Source: Bradyrhizobium sp. NAS80.1 (GTDB taxonomy: Bacteria; Pseudomonadota; Alphaproteobacteria; Rhizobiales; Xanthobacteraceae). From it: a stretch of DNA of 56,544 nucleotides. A program made the translations under genes and the position numbers. The notes under the pieces are model-generated. The model did no database searches. It was not told the DNA's origin and saw nothing but the letters and a program-made list of their open reading frames with translations. The stretch lies in assembly GCF_001908205.1 (NCBI RefSeq), contig NZ_LGHL01000114.1, forward strand, positions 1-56,544, read 5' to 3'. How positions within the stretch are numbered: the first letter of the stretch is position 1; each line of letters starts with the position of its first letter. Below are positions 1-7,570 of the stretch, one piece after another.

Positions 1-3
1 GGA

Positions 4-360
4 GTGCCCGACAGCGGCTCGACGGTGCGCGGCCTCGCCCGCCTGCTTCGCCGCAACCCGACCGACGCCGAACGCCTGCTCTGGCAGGCCCTGACGCGCG
101 ACCGCCGCTTCGCCGGCCAGTTCAAGCGCCAGACCCCGGTCGGCCGGCACATCCCGGACTTCGTCTCGTTCCCGCACCGGATTGCGATCGAGCTGGTGAA
201 CCCGGGCGAGGGCGAGACGATCGCCGCCGACCGCGCGTCGCGGCGGACCTGGCTGGAGGCGCGCGATTATCGCGTGATGGAGATCAGGGCGGCGGACGTG
301 GAGCGCGACCTCGAAGCGGAGCTGGTGCGACTGCAGAGGATGATCGCAGAAACGGCATAA
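4..360 (+). CDS. DUF559 (VSR/PD-(D/E)XK endonuclease-like) protein
   Basis: A 118-residue protein from a GTG at the very edge of the window; upstream sequence is missing, so the true start may lie outside. The RRNPTDAERLLW opening, the RQTPVGRHIPDF block and the C-terminal R-x-W-L-x-A-x-x-Y segment are typical of DUF559, a family related to very-short-patch-repair endonucleases. The second catalytic block normally reads ELDGGQH; here E63 is kept but the following positions read LVNPGE, so the Asp and the Gln-His pair are gone. The fold is recognisable but nuclease activity is doubtful. The substrate is unknown for the family. Nothing in the neighbourhood (TPR gene, cyanase) suggests a role. 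Confidence 0.75.
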   Translation: MPDSGSTVRGLARLLRRNPTDAERLLWQALTRDRRFAGQFKRQTPVGRHIPDFVSFPHRIAIELVNPGEGETIAADRASRRTWLEARDYRVMEIRAADVERDLEAELVRLQRMIAETA

Positions 361-458
361 CCTTGGGCGCGCGGCGGTTTGCGGGCGCCGCAACCGAGGG
401 CTGTGCGGGAGTGCAATCGGTTGCTATGACAGTCCCCGTGAATTGAGTTGGGGACTGC

Positions 459-1733
459 ATGTTTGGAATGACAGGCCGCGCGCTCGTTGGTGCAGTAGCA
501 GGCGTGAGTGCTTTGGCGCTGACGACCTTGATCGACATATCGGCCGCGCGCGCGGAATTGCCCTTGGCTACAAAGTGCAACACGGTCGGCAATTTCAACC
601 TCGATGATCGCATTGCGGGCTGCACCGCTATCATTCAGGCGGCGACGGCCATGCAGCAAAGTGTGATCATGGCGCACTTCCGTCGCGCCATGTTTTACCG
701 CCAAAAAGGTGAGATCGGCCTTGCGATCGCTGATTACGACCAGATCATCGAGCACGATCCAGGCAATTTGAACGTCCGTCTTCAGAGAGCTTTTGCGCAC
801 GTTGCGAGGCGAGATACCGATGCTGCGCTTGCGGACTACGACAAGGTCGTCGAGCTTGATCCCACGGCGGTATATGCCCATCTGGGGCGTGCCCGAATCT
901 ACCAAACCAAAGGAGATATTGACCGCGCCATCGCTGATTATGATCAAGGCCTTCGGATCCATCCGGACAATGTCATAGCGCATGTCGACCGAGGCCTCGC
1001 TTACAACGTCAAAGGCGAGCCGGATCGCGGCATAGCTGACTGCAATCGAGCGATCGAGATCAGCCCGCAGGATGGAGCTGGCCAATTTTGTCGCGGTCAG
1101 ATCTACCTCGCCAAGGGTGACAACAAACTTGCTCTGGCCGAATTTGATCGAGCGATCGGCCTTAATCCCAAGTACATAAACGCTCTTTTCCAGCGAGCCA
1201 TCACATACGTGATCGAAGGAAATTTCGATCGTGCGGTCGAGGACTACGATAGGATTTTGCAGATCAATCCCCGGGATGCGCGCGCCTACTTTCATCCTGC
1301 TAGGGTTCATTGGCAGAGTGCTTCATTCGCCAAATCGTTGACCGACCTGGATCAAGCGATCCAGCTCAGTCCAAAAAGCGCTTATCCAGTGTTGTGGCGC
1401 GAAATTGTTGCAAAGCGCAGTGATCAACCGAGCCAGCTTAGCGAGGCTGCAAGGCAGCTGGACGCTACGAAATGGCCTGCGCCGATTGTAAACCTCTTTC
1501 TTGGCACGATGACGCTGGAGCAAGTGCTCGACGCGGCCGACGACCGCGATCCGAGGAAGAAGAACGAGCGGGTCTGCGAGGCTAATTTCTATATTGCAGA
1601 GCGCGCACTGCAACGCGGTTCCAAGGAAGAGGCGTTGAAGCCGTTCGGCCAGGCTGCAGCCGATTGCCCGAAGACCTTTATCGAGAAGCAGGCCGCCGAC
1701 TTCGAGCTTAGCTCGCTGCGAGCGAGCCGCTGA
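459..1733 (+). CDS. Secreted tetratricopeptide-repeat protein
   Basis: A 424-residue protein with an N-terminal signal peptide (hydrophobic stretch at about residues 8-27, likely cleavage after AARA near residue 32). Residues 70-310 hold about seven TPR units, visible as repeats of the type A-IADYDQ-IE-P-N, so it is probably a periplasmic scaffold for protein contacts. The C-terminal 100 residues are not repeat-like and contain a few Cys residues (C-EANFY, AADCP). It is a single gene, preceded by the DUF559 gene in the same direction. Codon use appears less GC-biased at third positions than in neighbouring genes, which may mean later acquisition. No specific function can be assigned. Confidence 0.8.
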   Translation: MFGMTGRALVGAVAGVSALALTTLIDISAARAELPLATKCNTVGNFNLDDRIAGCTAIIQAATAMQQSVIMAHFRRAMFYRQKGEIGLAIADYDQIIEHDPGNLNVRLQRAFAHVARRDTDAALADYDKVVELDPTAVYAHLGRARIYQTKGDIDRAIADYDQGLRIHPDNVIAHVDRGLAYNVKGEPDRGIADCNRAIEISPQDGAGQFCRGQIYLAKGDNKLALAEFDRAIGLNPKYINALFQRAITYVIEGNFDRAVEDYDRILQINPRDARAYFHPARVHWQSASFAKSLTDLDQAIQLSPKSAYPVLWREIVAKRSDQPSQLSEAARQLDATKWPAPIVNLFLGTMTLEQVLDAADDRDPRKKNERVCEANFYIAERALQRGSKEEALKPFGQAAADCPKTFIEKQAADFELSSLRASR

Positions 1734-1816
1734 CCTCGATCAAGGCGATCAAGCGATTCACGGAGACTTTGCCGCGCGAGGCGAGGGCGCGGGTGCGAGG
1801 CCCTGACCTCATCCAT

Positions 1817-1832
1817 TGGCACGTTTCGTGCC
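1817..1832 (+). promoter_or_regulatory. Possible sigma-54-like -24/-12 element upstream of cynS
   Basis: TGGCACG-TTTC-GTGCC has GG and GC separated by exactly 10 bases, as in RpoN promoters. The -24 half is perfect but the -12 half departs from TTGCW at two positions. It is also a 6-3-6 inverted repeat, so it could be an operator or chance. It lies about 95 bp before the cynS ATG. No NtrC-type upstream site was recognised. Confidence 0.25.
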
Positions 1833-1926
1833 TCCCAAAGCGGCACGCAACGGCGTTGCTTCTATCTCGCTTCCCCGGAGGGAACAGACCGGCGCGACAC
1901 AATGCGTAGCCAAGGGAGACCCTGAC

Positions 1927-2415
1927 ATGAAACGCGAAGACCTCACCGAAAAACTGCTCGACATCAAGCGCGAGAAAGGCTGGAGCTGGAAATACATCTG
2001 CGACAAGGTCGGCGGCTATTCGGAGGTGCTGATCGTCGGCGCGATCCTCGGCCAGATGAAGCTGACGAAGCCGCAGGCCGCCAACGCCGGCGAGCTGTTC
2101 GGCCTGTCGAAGGCAGAGACCGCGATGCTCAACGAGGTACCGATGCGCGGCACCGGCACGCCGATGCCGCCGACCGATCCCCTGATCTACCGCTTTTATG
2201 AGATGGTGATGGTGAACGGTCCGGCCTGGAAGGCGCTGATCGAGGAGGAGTTCGGCGACGGCATCATGTCGGCGATCGACTTTGACATGGCGCTGGAACG
2301 CGTCGCCAATCCGAAAGGCGACCGCGTCAAGATCACCATGAGCGGCAAATTCCTGCCGTACAAATACTACGGCGCGAGCGGCAACGTGCCGGAGTACGGG
2401 TTCAAAGAGGGGTGA
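1927..2415 (+). CDS. cynS: Cyanate hydratase (cyanase)
   Basis: It converts cyanate plus bicarbonate to ammonia and CO2, detoxifying cyanate and supplying nitrogen; the family works as a cytoplasmic decamer. The predicted protein has 162 residues. The N-terminal part (1-75) is the helical lambda-repressor-like domain and the C-terminal part is the catalytic domain. The catalytic triad is visible: R89 and E92 in YRFYE and S115 in IMSAI. The start at the ATG preceded by AAGGGAGA is chosen because the ORF upstream of it has no family similarity. The C-terminus after KFLPYKYY is about a dozen residues longer than in the E. coli enzyme. It is monocistronic, with no carbonic anhydrase or transporter beside it. 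Confidence 0.95.
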   Translation: MKREDLTEKLLDIKREKGWSWKYICDKVGGYSEVLIVGAILGQMKLTKPQAANAGELFGLSKAETAMLNEVPMRGTGTPMPPTDPLIYRFYEMVMVNGPAWKALIEEEFGDGIMSAIDFDMALERVANPKGDRVKITMSGKFLPYKYYGASGNVPEYGFKEG

Positions 2416-2423
2416 TCCCTCGT

Positions 2424-2523
2424 GTCATTCCGGGGCGGTCCGCAGGACCGACCCCGGAATCTCGAGATTCTCAGGTGCGCAACGGCGCACCAGAGTTCGC
2501 GTTATCGCGCGCCCCGGAATGAC
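2424..2523. repeat. Intergenic palindromic repeat (GTCATTCCGGGG family)
   Basis: Inverted ends GTCATTCCGGGG ... CCCCGGAATGAC enclose internal short palindromes. The same ends occur at 54848-54946 between pcaD and pcaC. It lies between the convergent cynS and zeta-inhibitor genes and probably forms a hairpin in either transcript. It has no coding content. Confidence 0.8.
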
Positions 2524-2531
2524 GCTTCGCG

Positions 2532-2855
2532 TCACTTCCCAGCCTTCACCTCGGCCGCCGCCACCGCGATCAGCTCGCTCATCTTGGTGCGAATTGCCTG
2601 CTCGGTGAGGGCGACGTTTTTGGCGGCGAAATCGGCCATGACCTTGCGCAGGACGTCACCGTCGCCGGCTTCCTCGAAATCGGCCGCAACCACTTCCTTG
2701 GCGTAGGCCGTGGCGGCCTCGCCGGTGATTCCGAGCTTTTCGGCAGCCCAGAGCCCAAGCAGCCGGTTGCGGCGGGCTTCCGCCTTGAATTTCTGCTCCT
2801 CGTCGAGGGCGAACTTCTTCTCGAAACCTTCCTCGCGCTTGTTGAACTCGCTCAT
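2532..2855 (-). CDS. F1-ATPase inhibitor zeta subunit (DUF1476)
   Basis: A 107-residue soluble helical protein beginning MSEFNKREEGFEKKFA, the hallmark of DUF1476. In Paracoccus this family is the zeta subunit, which binds F1 with its N-terminal segment and blocks ATP hydrolysis by the F1FO-ATP synthase. The N-terminal inhibitory region (residues 1-20) is intact and the remaining four-helix domain is complete. The ATG is preceded by GGAAGAG at good spacing; the open frame extends upstream but that part is unlike the family. It is convergent with cynS and divergent from purC, so it is probably monocistronic. Confidence 0.9.
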   Translation of the reverse strand: MSEFNKREEGFEKKFALDEEQKFKAEARRNRLLGLWAAEKLGITGEAATAYAKEVVAADFEEAGDGDVLRKVMADFAAKNVALTEQAIRTKMSELIAVAAAEVKAGK

Positions 2856-3164
2856 GCCTCTTCCAATTCCCTGGTGACTGGACCCGGCGGGCCCTCGTTG
2901 CGGGGGCCCCGGCGCATGCCTAGATAGAGGGCACGAATCGGCAAAACAACGAGCCGTTAAGTCGCAGGCAAGACGGTATAAGTTGGCGCCGGACGGCTGG
3001 ATCGATTGTGCTGGGACAGCCAATCGGATAGGTTGCCTGAAGGCTTGGTTCCCGTTCTGTTTCCGCGGGTTCCGGGCCGTTCACGGCAGCTCCGCTGTGG
3101 GTCGTAGTCCTAGTAACCGGAGCACACCAAACACATGGATTTCAACAAAACACGGTACATCCCC
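2856..3164. other. Divergent intergenic region (zeta inhibitor / purC)
   Basis: About 310 bp separate two divergent genes, so both promoters must lie here. No convincing -35/-10 pair, riboswitch fold (for example a purine or PurD-type leader) or terminator could be picked out by eye. No supported small ORF was seen. Confidence 0.5.
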
Positions 3165-3932
3165 ATGAGCCGTCGGCGTCGCATTTATGAAGGCAAGGCA
3201 AAGGTTCTTTACGAAGGTCCGGAGCCCGGTACCCTGATCCAGCACTTCAAGGATGACGCCACCGCGTTCAATGCGAAAAAGCATCAGGTGATCGAGGGCA
3301 AGGGTGTCCTCAACAACCGGATCTCGGAGTACCTGTTTCAGCACCTCAACGACATCGGGGTGCCGACCCATTTCATCCGCCGCCTCAACATGCGCGAGCA
3401 GTTGATTCGTGAGGTCGAGATCGTGCCGCTCGAGGTGGTGGTGCGGAACGTTGCCGCCGGCTCGCTGTCACAGCGCCTGGGCATCGAGGAGGGCACGCAG
3501 CTGCCCCGTTCAATCATCGAATTCTACTACAAGAACGACCAGCTCAACGACCCCATGGTGTCGGAAGAGCACATCACTGCCTTCGGCTGGGCGACGCCGC
3601 AGGAGATCGACGACATCATGGCGCTCGCCATCCGTGTCAACGACTTCCTCACTGGTCTCTTCCTCGGCATCGGCATCCGGCTCGTCGACTTCAAGATGGA
3701 GTGCGGCCGTCTGTTCGAGAACGAGATGATGCGTATCATCGTCGCCGACGAGATCTCGCCGGACTCTTGCCGCCTGTGGGACATCAAGTCGAACGAGAAG
3801 CTCGACAAGGACCGTTTCCGCAGGGATCTCGGTGGGCTGCTGGAGGCCTATACCGAAGTCGCAAAACGTCTCGGCATCCTCATGGAGAACGAGCGGCCGG
3901 TGGGCTCGGGCCCGGTGCTGGTGAAGAGCTAA
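3165..3932 (+). CDS. purC: Phosphoribosylaminoimidazole-succinocarboxamide synthase
   Basis: It condenses CAIR with aspartate, using ATP, to give SAICAR in purine biosynthesis. The 255-residue protein begins MSRRRRIYEGKAK and carries the family signatures: the IVPLEVVVRNVAAGS block, the KHQVIEGKG nucleotide-binding segment and LVDFKMECG (family usually has EFG). An in-frame ATG at 3135 would add ten residues and has GGAG 12 bases upstream; I prefer 3165 because the family similarity begins there. It heads the purC-purS-purQ operon: purS starts 14 bases after its stop. A second purC-type paralogue elsewhere in the genome is common in this group, so the number of the copy cannot be told. Confidence 0.95.
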   Translation: MSRRRRIYEGKAKVLYEGPEPGTLIQHFKDDATAFNAKKHQVIEGKGVLNNRISEYLFQHLNDIGVPTHFIRRLNMREQLIREVEIVPLEVVVRNVAAGSLSQRLGIEEGTQLPRSIIEFYYKNDQLNDPMVSEEHITAFGWATPQEIDDIMALAIRVNDFLTGLFLGIGIRLVDFKMECGRLFENEMMRIIVADEISPDSCRLWDIKSNEKLDKDRFRRDLGGLLEAYTEVAKRLGILMENERPVGSGPVLVKS

Positions 3933-3946
3933 GAGGGATTATCGAC

Positions 3947-4186
3947 GTGAAGGCACGTGTCACCGTTACCCTGAAGACGGGTATCCTCGATCCGCAGGGC
4001 AAGGCCATCGAAGGCGCGCTGAAGTCGCTCGGCGTCGACGGCGTCGCCAGCGTCCGCCAGGGCAAGGTGTTCGACATCGAGCTCGCCGGCGCGGACAAGG
4101 CCAAGGCCGAAGTGGTGCTGAAGGAAGCCGCCGACAAGCTCCTCGCGAACACCGTGATCGAGAACTACCGGGTCGAGCTGCTCTGA
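3947..4186 (+). CDS. purS: Phosphoribosylformylglycinamidine synthase subunit PurS
   Basis: A 79-residue small subunit that bridges PurQ and PurL in the three-part FGAM synthase. The GTG start follows an AGAGGGA ribosome-binding site eight bases upstream; the sequence K-A-R-V-T-V-T-L-K is the first beta strand of the family. The length equals the family norm. Its stop TGA shares one base with the ATG of purQ (TGATG), so translation is probably coupled. Confidence 0.95.
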   Translation: MKARVTVTLKTGILDPQGKAIEGALKSLGVDGVASVRQGKVFDIELAGADKAKAEVVLKEAADKLLANTVIENYRVELL

Positions 4187-4887
4187 TGAAAGCCGCCATC
4201 CTCGTCTTCCCCGGAATCAATCGCGATCGCGACATGGCTCGTGCGCTGAAGCTCATCTCGGGCCACGAGCCCGCGATGGTCTGGCGCGCCGAAACGTCGC
4301 TGCCTGTTGGCACCGACCTCGTGGTGGTGCCGGGCGGCTTCTCCTACGGCGACTATCTTCGCTGCGGAGCGATTGCGGCGCGGGCGCCGGTGATGGATGC
4401 GGTGCGTGACTATGCGGCGAAGGGCGGCCTCGTGCTCGGCGTCTGCAACGGTTTCCAGATCCTCTGCGAGTCCGGCCTCTTGCCGGGCGTCTTGATGCGC
4501 AATGCGGGGCTGAAATTCATCTGCCACGACGTGCATCTGCGCGTCGAGCGCTCCGACACGCCGTTCACCCGCGGTTACAATGCCGGGCAGGTGATCCGTG
4601 TGCCGGTCGCCCATGGCGAGGGCAATTACGAGGCGGATGAAGAGACTATCAAGCGGCTCGAAGGCGAGGGGCGCGTGCTCTACCGCTACTGCTCCGCCGA
4701 CGGCGTGGTCGACGAGGCCTCCAACATCAACGGCGCCGCCCAGTCCATCGCCGGCATCGTCAACGACAGGGGCAACGTGCTCGGCATGATGCCGCATCCC
4801 GAAAACCACGTCGAAGACATCATGGGCTGCACCGACGGCCGCGGCCTGTTCGCCGGCCTCGTCCAGCATCTGGAAAAGGCCGCGTGA
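4186..4887 (+). CDS. purQ: Phosphoribosylformylglycinamidine synthase subunit PurQ (glutaminase)
   Basis: A class I glutamine amidotransferase that supplies ammonia to PurL for converting FGAR to FGAM. The 233-residue length is normal. The triad is visible: nucleophile C87 in GVCNGFQ and H204/E206 in PHPEN. The N-terminal FPGINRDRDM segment matches PurQ rather than other amidotransferases. It overlaps purS by one base and the following TctC-type gene by four bases (GTGA), an arrangement that puts a transport-related protein in the purine operon. Confidence 0.96.
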   Translation: MKAAILVFPGINRDRDMARALKLISGHEPAMVWRAETSLPVGTDLVVVPGGFSYGDYLRCGAIAARAPVMDAVRDYAAKGGLVLGVCNGFQILCESGLLPGVLMRNAGLKFICHDVHLRVERSDTPFTRGYNAGQVIRVPVAHGEGNYEADEETIKRLEGEGRVLYRYCSADGVVDEASNINGAAQSIAGIVNDRGNVLGMMPHPENHVEDIMGCTDGRGLFAGLVQHLEKAA

Positions 4888-5858
4888 TTTCATTCGTGGT
4901 GAAGCGGTCTCTGGTCGCGGTCGCGGCGCTTTCGCTGGCGACTGCCGCGTTCGCGCAGGATTTCCCCAAGCGTCCGATCACCATGATCGTGCCGTTCGCG
5001 GCCGGCGGCACCTCGGACGTGATCGCGCGCACGGTCGCCGAGCAAATGGGTATCGCGCTCGGCCAGACCATCGTGATCGAGAACGTCGCCGGCGCCGGTG
5101 GCTCGACCGCGCTGGCGCGTGCTTCCCGCGCCGAGCCGGACGGCTACACCATCGCGATCGGCAATGCCGGCACCAACGCCGCGACCTACACGATCTATCC
5201 GAAGCTCCCGTTCACGCCTGAGTCCTTCGCACCGATCGCCATGGTGGCCAAGACGTTCGGCATCATCGCGCTCCGCAAGGATTTTCCGGCGAACGACCTC
5301 AAGGAGTTCATCGCCTACGCCAAGGCCAATCCCGGCAAGATCAATCTCGGCCACGCCGGCGTCGGATCGTCGAATTACCTGATCTGCAAGAGCTTCGTCA
5401 CGGCCGGCGGGATCGACGCGACGCTGGTCGGCTATCGCGGCGCGGCGCCCGCGCTGACCGACGCGGTCGGCAGCCAGATCGACGGTGTCTGCGATGCGGC
5501 GGCCTCGGTCTCGCAGTCGATCAACGAAAAGCTGGTGAAGGGGCTCGTTGTCGGCTCGACCGTGCGGCTCGCTACGCTGCCGGAGCTGCCGACATCAGCT
5601 GAAGCGGGCCTCCCCGAATTCGAGGCGCAGGGCTGGAACGGCCTGTTCGCGCCCAAGGGCACGCCGCCTGCCGTCATCGCCAAGTTGAACGCCGCCGCGC
5701 GCACGGCGGTGGAGACCGATGCGGTGAAGAAGCGCTTTGCCGATCTGTCGACCGTTGCGCCCGATCCCGACGAGCACACGCCCGAGGTGCTTCAGAAGCT
5801 CGTGATGCGCGACGTCGAGAAGTACAGGAAGATGCTGGCGGACGACGCCAAGCAATAA
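4884..5858 (+). CDS. Bug/TctC-family periplasmic solute-binding protein
   Basis: A 324-residue tripartite tricarboxylate transporter substrate receptor. The signal peptide runs to about residue 24 (cleavage after AFA). The mature protein opens with the family hallmark FPKRPITMIVPFAAGG-S-D and continues with the ENVAGAGGS and GHAGVGSSNY segments of Bug proteins. Such proteins bind carboxylates or related small molecules; the ligand is not readable here. The GTG start overlaps the purQ stop by four bases, so it is co-translated with purine enzymes. No TctA or TctB membrane partner is nearby, which is common for orphan Bug proteins. Confidence 0.92.
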   Translation: MISFVVKRSLVAVAALSLATAAFAQDFPKRPITMIVPFAAGGTSDVIARTVAEQMGIALGQTIVIENVAGAGGSTALARASRAEPDGYTIAIGNAGTNAATYTIYPKLPFTPESFAPIAMVAKTFGIIALRKDFPANDLKEFIAYAKANPGKINLGHAGVGSSNYLICKSFVTAGGIDATLVGYRGAAPALTDAVGSQIDGVCDAAASVSQSINEKLVKGLVVGSTVRLATLPELPTSAEAGLPEFEAQGWNGLFAPKGTPPAVIAKLNAAARTAVETDAVKKRFADLSTVAPDPDEHTPEVLQKLVMRDVEKYRKMLADDAKQ

Positions 5859-5867
5859 CATTCTGCA

Positions 5868-6833
5868 CTAGCGCAGCTTCAGCCGTTCGGCCGGCACCGT
5901 CATGGCGGCGACGCCAGCCATGATCAGCAGCAGGCCCAGCGCCAGGTTCGACGGCACGCTCTCGCCGAGCAGCAGCACAGAAAGCCCCACGCCGATCGGG
6001 ATGCGCAAATAGCCTTGCGCGTTCGTCGTCAGTGTGCCGAGCCGGCCCAGGCACATGTAGAACAGCAACAGCCCAAGCGCGCTGGAGACGATCCCCATGA
6101 CAATGGTGGCGACGATCGCCGTCGATGTCGGGTGCAACGTCCAGGGCTGGTCGATGATCAGCGAAGGCGGCAGCAGCACGAGGCCGCCGAACAGCAGCGA
6201 GCCGGTCGCCACCACCATCGGGTCGTACTCGGACAGCCGCAGGCCGAAGATCGTCGCGCAGGCGAACGAGATAGTCGCGAGCAGGATCGCGACCTCTGCA
6301 ATAATCTCGCTGCCGAAGCCGCGCAGCGCATCGAGGCCGACGATGGCGATTGTGCCTGCAAGCCCCAGGATCGCGCCCACAAGCTTCAAGAGCGTCGCGG
6401 GCTCGTGCCGCGTGATCAGCGAGGTGATCAGGAAGGCGAAGATCGGCGTCGTCGAGGCCAGCACCACCGTGTTCGACGCGGGCACATATTGCTGCGACCA
6501 GGTGATGATCAGGAACGGGACCGTCGAGTTGATCAGCTGCTGGACCGCGAACAGCTTCCAGGCCCTCAGATCTGTCGGCAGGCTGATGCCGCGCATCCAC
6601 AGGATCGCGAACAGGAAGGCGGCGGCGATCAGCGAGCGTGCCGAGATGAAGGTGATCGGCGGGATCGTGTCCAGTGCGAGCTTGGCCAGCGGATAGGTCG
6701 AGCTCCAGCAACAGGCGAGCGCGAACAATAGCGCGTAGTCGCGCCAGTTGCGCGCGCCGGCGGCGGTGATGGACGGCAACGGCGATGATGCGGAGGCCGC
6801 GGTGCGGCCCGTCGGCGATGTGCTCTGCGGCAC
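5868..6833 (-). CDS. EamA/DMT-family inner-membrane transporter
   Basis: A 321-residue protein with about ten hydrophobic segments from residue 30 to 315, organised as two EamA repeats; the first repeat shows the LLFALACCWSSTYPLAK start and the second RLSEYDPMVVATGSLL. These are drug/metabolite exporters; the substrate is unknown. It starts with GTG, with GGGGAG about ten bases upstream. It is convergent with the TctC-type gene (9 bp between the stops). Confidence 0.88.
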   Translation of the reverse strand: MPQSTSPTGRTAASASSPLPSITAAGARNWRDYALLFALACCWSSTYPLAKLALDTIPPITFISARSLIAAAFLFAILWMRGISLPTDLRAWKLFAVQQLINSTVPFLIITWSQQYVPASNTVVLASTTPIFAFLITSLITRHEPATLLKLVGAILGLAGTIAIVGLDALRGFGSEIIAEVAILLATISFACATIFGLRLSEYDPMVVATGSLLFGGLVLLPPSLIIDQPWTLHPTSTAIVATIVMGIVSSALGLLLFYMCLGRLGTLTTNAQGYLRIPIGVGLSVLLLGESVPSNLALGLLLIMAGVAAMTVPAERLKLR

Positions 6834-6908
6834 CTTGTACTTGCTCCCCGGCGCGAAAGCGCTCGGCGCAAGTCTGGGCGAGGGGGCGCGAAAAGGGAAG
6901 GTGTCGAG

Positions 6909-7388
6909 CTATGCGTTTGGCTGCAGTGCCGGCTTCCGCTTCACCCGCTTGATCGTCCCGGAGAAGGTGAATAGCGGCCGCCCGCCGGACGTCAGCTTGC
7001 CCCGCAGGAAGATCAGTGAGCCCCCGGCGCGGGACACTTCGCCCACACATTCGATCAGCTCGCCCTCGCGTGCCGCGTCGAGGAAATCGCAGGCGAAATT
7101 GGTGGTCACCGCCGGCCCATCCAGCTCGTGGGTGGCGATCGCAAACAGGCAATAGTCGGCGAAGGCCATGAAGCAGCCGCCATGGACGTTGCCGCCGCCA
7201 TTGAGGTGCTTTTTCTCGACCCGGAAGGCCGCGCGCACGCTGCCGTCGTCCTCGATCTTGTGCCAGAACGGGCCGATATGGGTCTCAAAACTGTCGCGAA
7301 TCCAGGTTCGCCAGCCCTTGAACTCACCTTCGGTGGCCATGTGCAGGTCGGGCCGGCGGGTGGAGGGGACTTTGGTCAATTCGTGCAA
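6909..7388 (-). CDS. PaaI-family hotdog thioesterase
   Basis: A 159-residue hotdog-fold protein. The segment LNGGGNVHGGCFMAFADYC holds the HGG motif of PaaI/4HBT acyl-CoA thioesterases, and TNFACDFLDAAREGELIECVGEV is the central strand pair. It probably hydrolyses acyl-CoA esters in the cytoplasm. I chose a TTG start because GAAGG stands nine bases upstream; an in-frame ATG at 7340 (143 residues) has no clear ribosome-binding site but is a fair alternative. It lies divergent from purL. Confidence 0.85.
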   Translation of the reverse strand: MHELTKVPSTRRPDLHMATEGEFKGWRTWIRDSFETHIGPFWHKIEDDGSVRAAFRVEKKHLNGGGNVHGGCFMAFADYCLFAIATHELDGPAVTTNFACDFLDAAREGELIECVGEVSRAGGSLIFLRGKLTSGGRPLFTFSGTIKRVKRKPALQPNA

Positions 7389-7570
7389 GGAAATGGGCCT
7401 TCAATTACGGGTCTTTTGCCCTTAAATCCGATCCGTCAGCGCCTTGCAATTCCCGTTCCCGCCGACCCCGTCTGCAAAACGTGGGACAGCGGGAAAATGC
7501 GTCATAAAGGGCTTTTCCAAGCCCCTCGATGTTCCTAAGAACGGCCAACCCCGCCGAAAGCCCCGAATCC

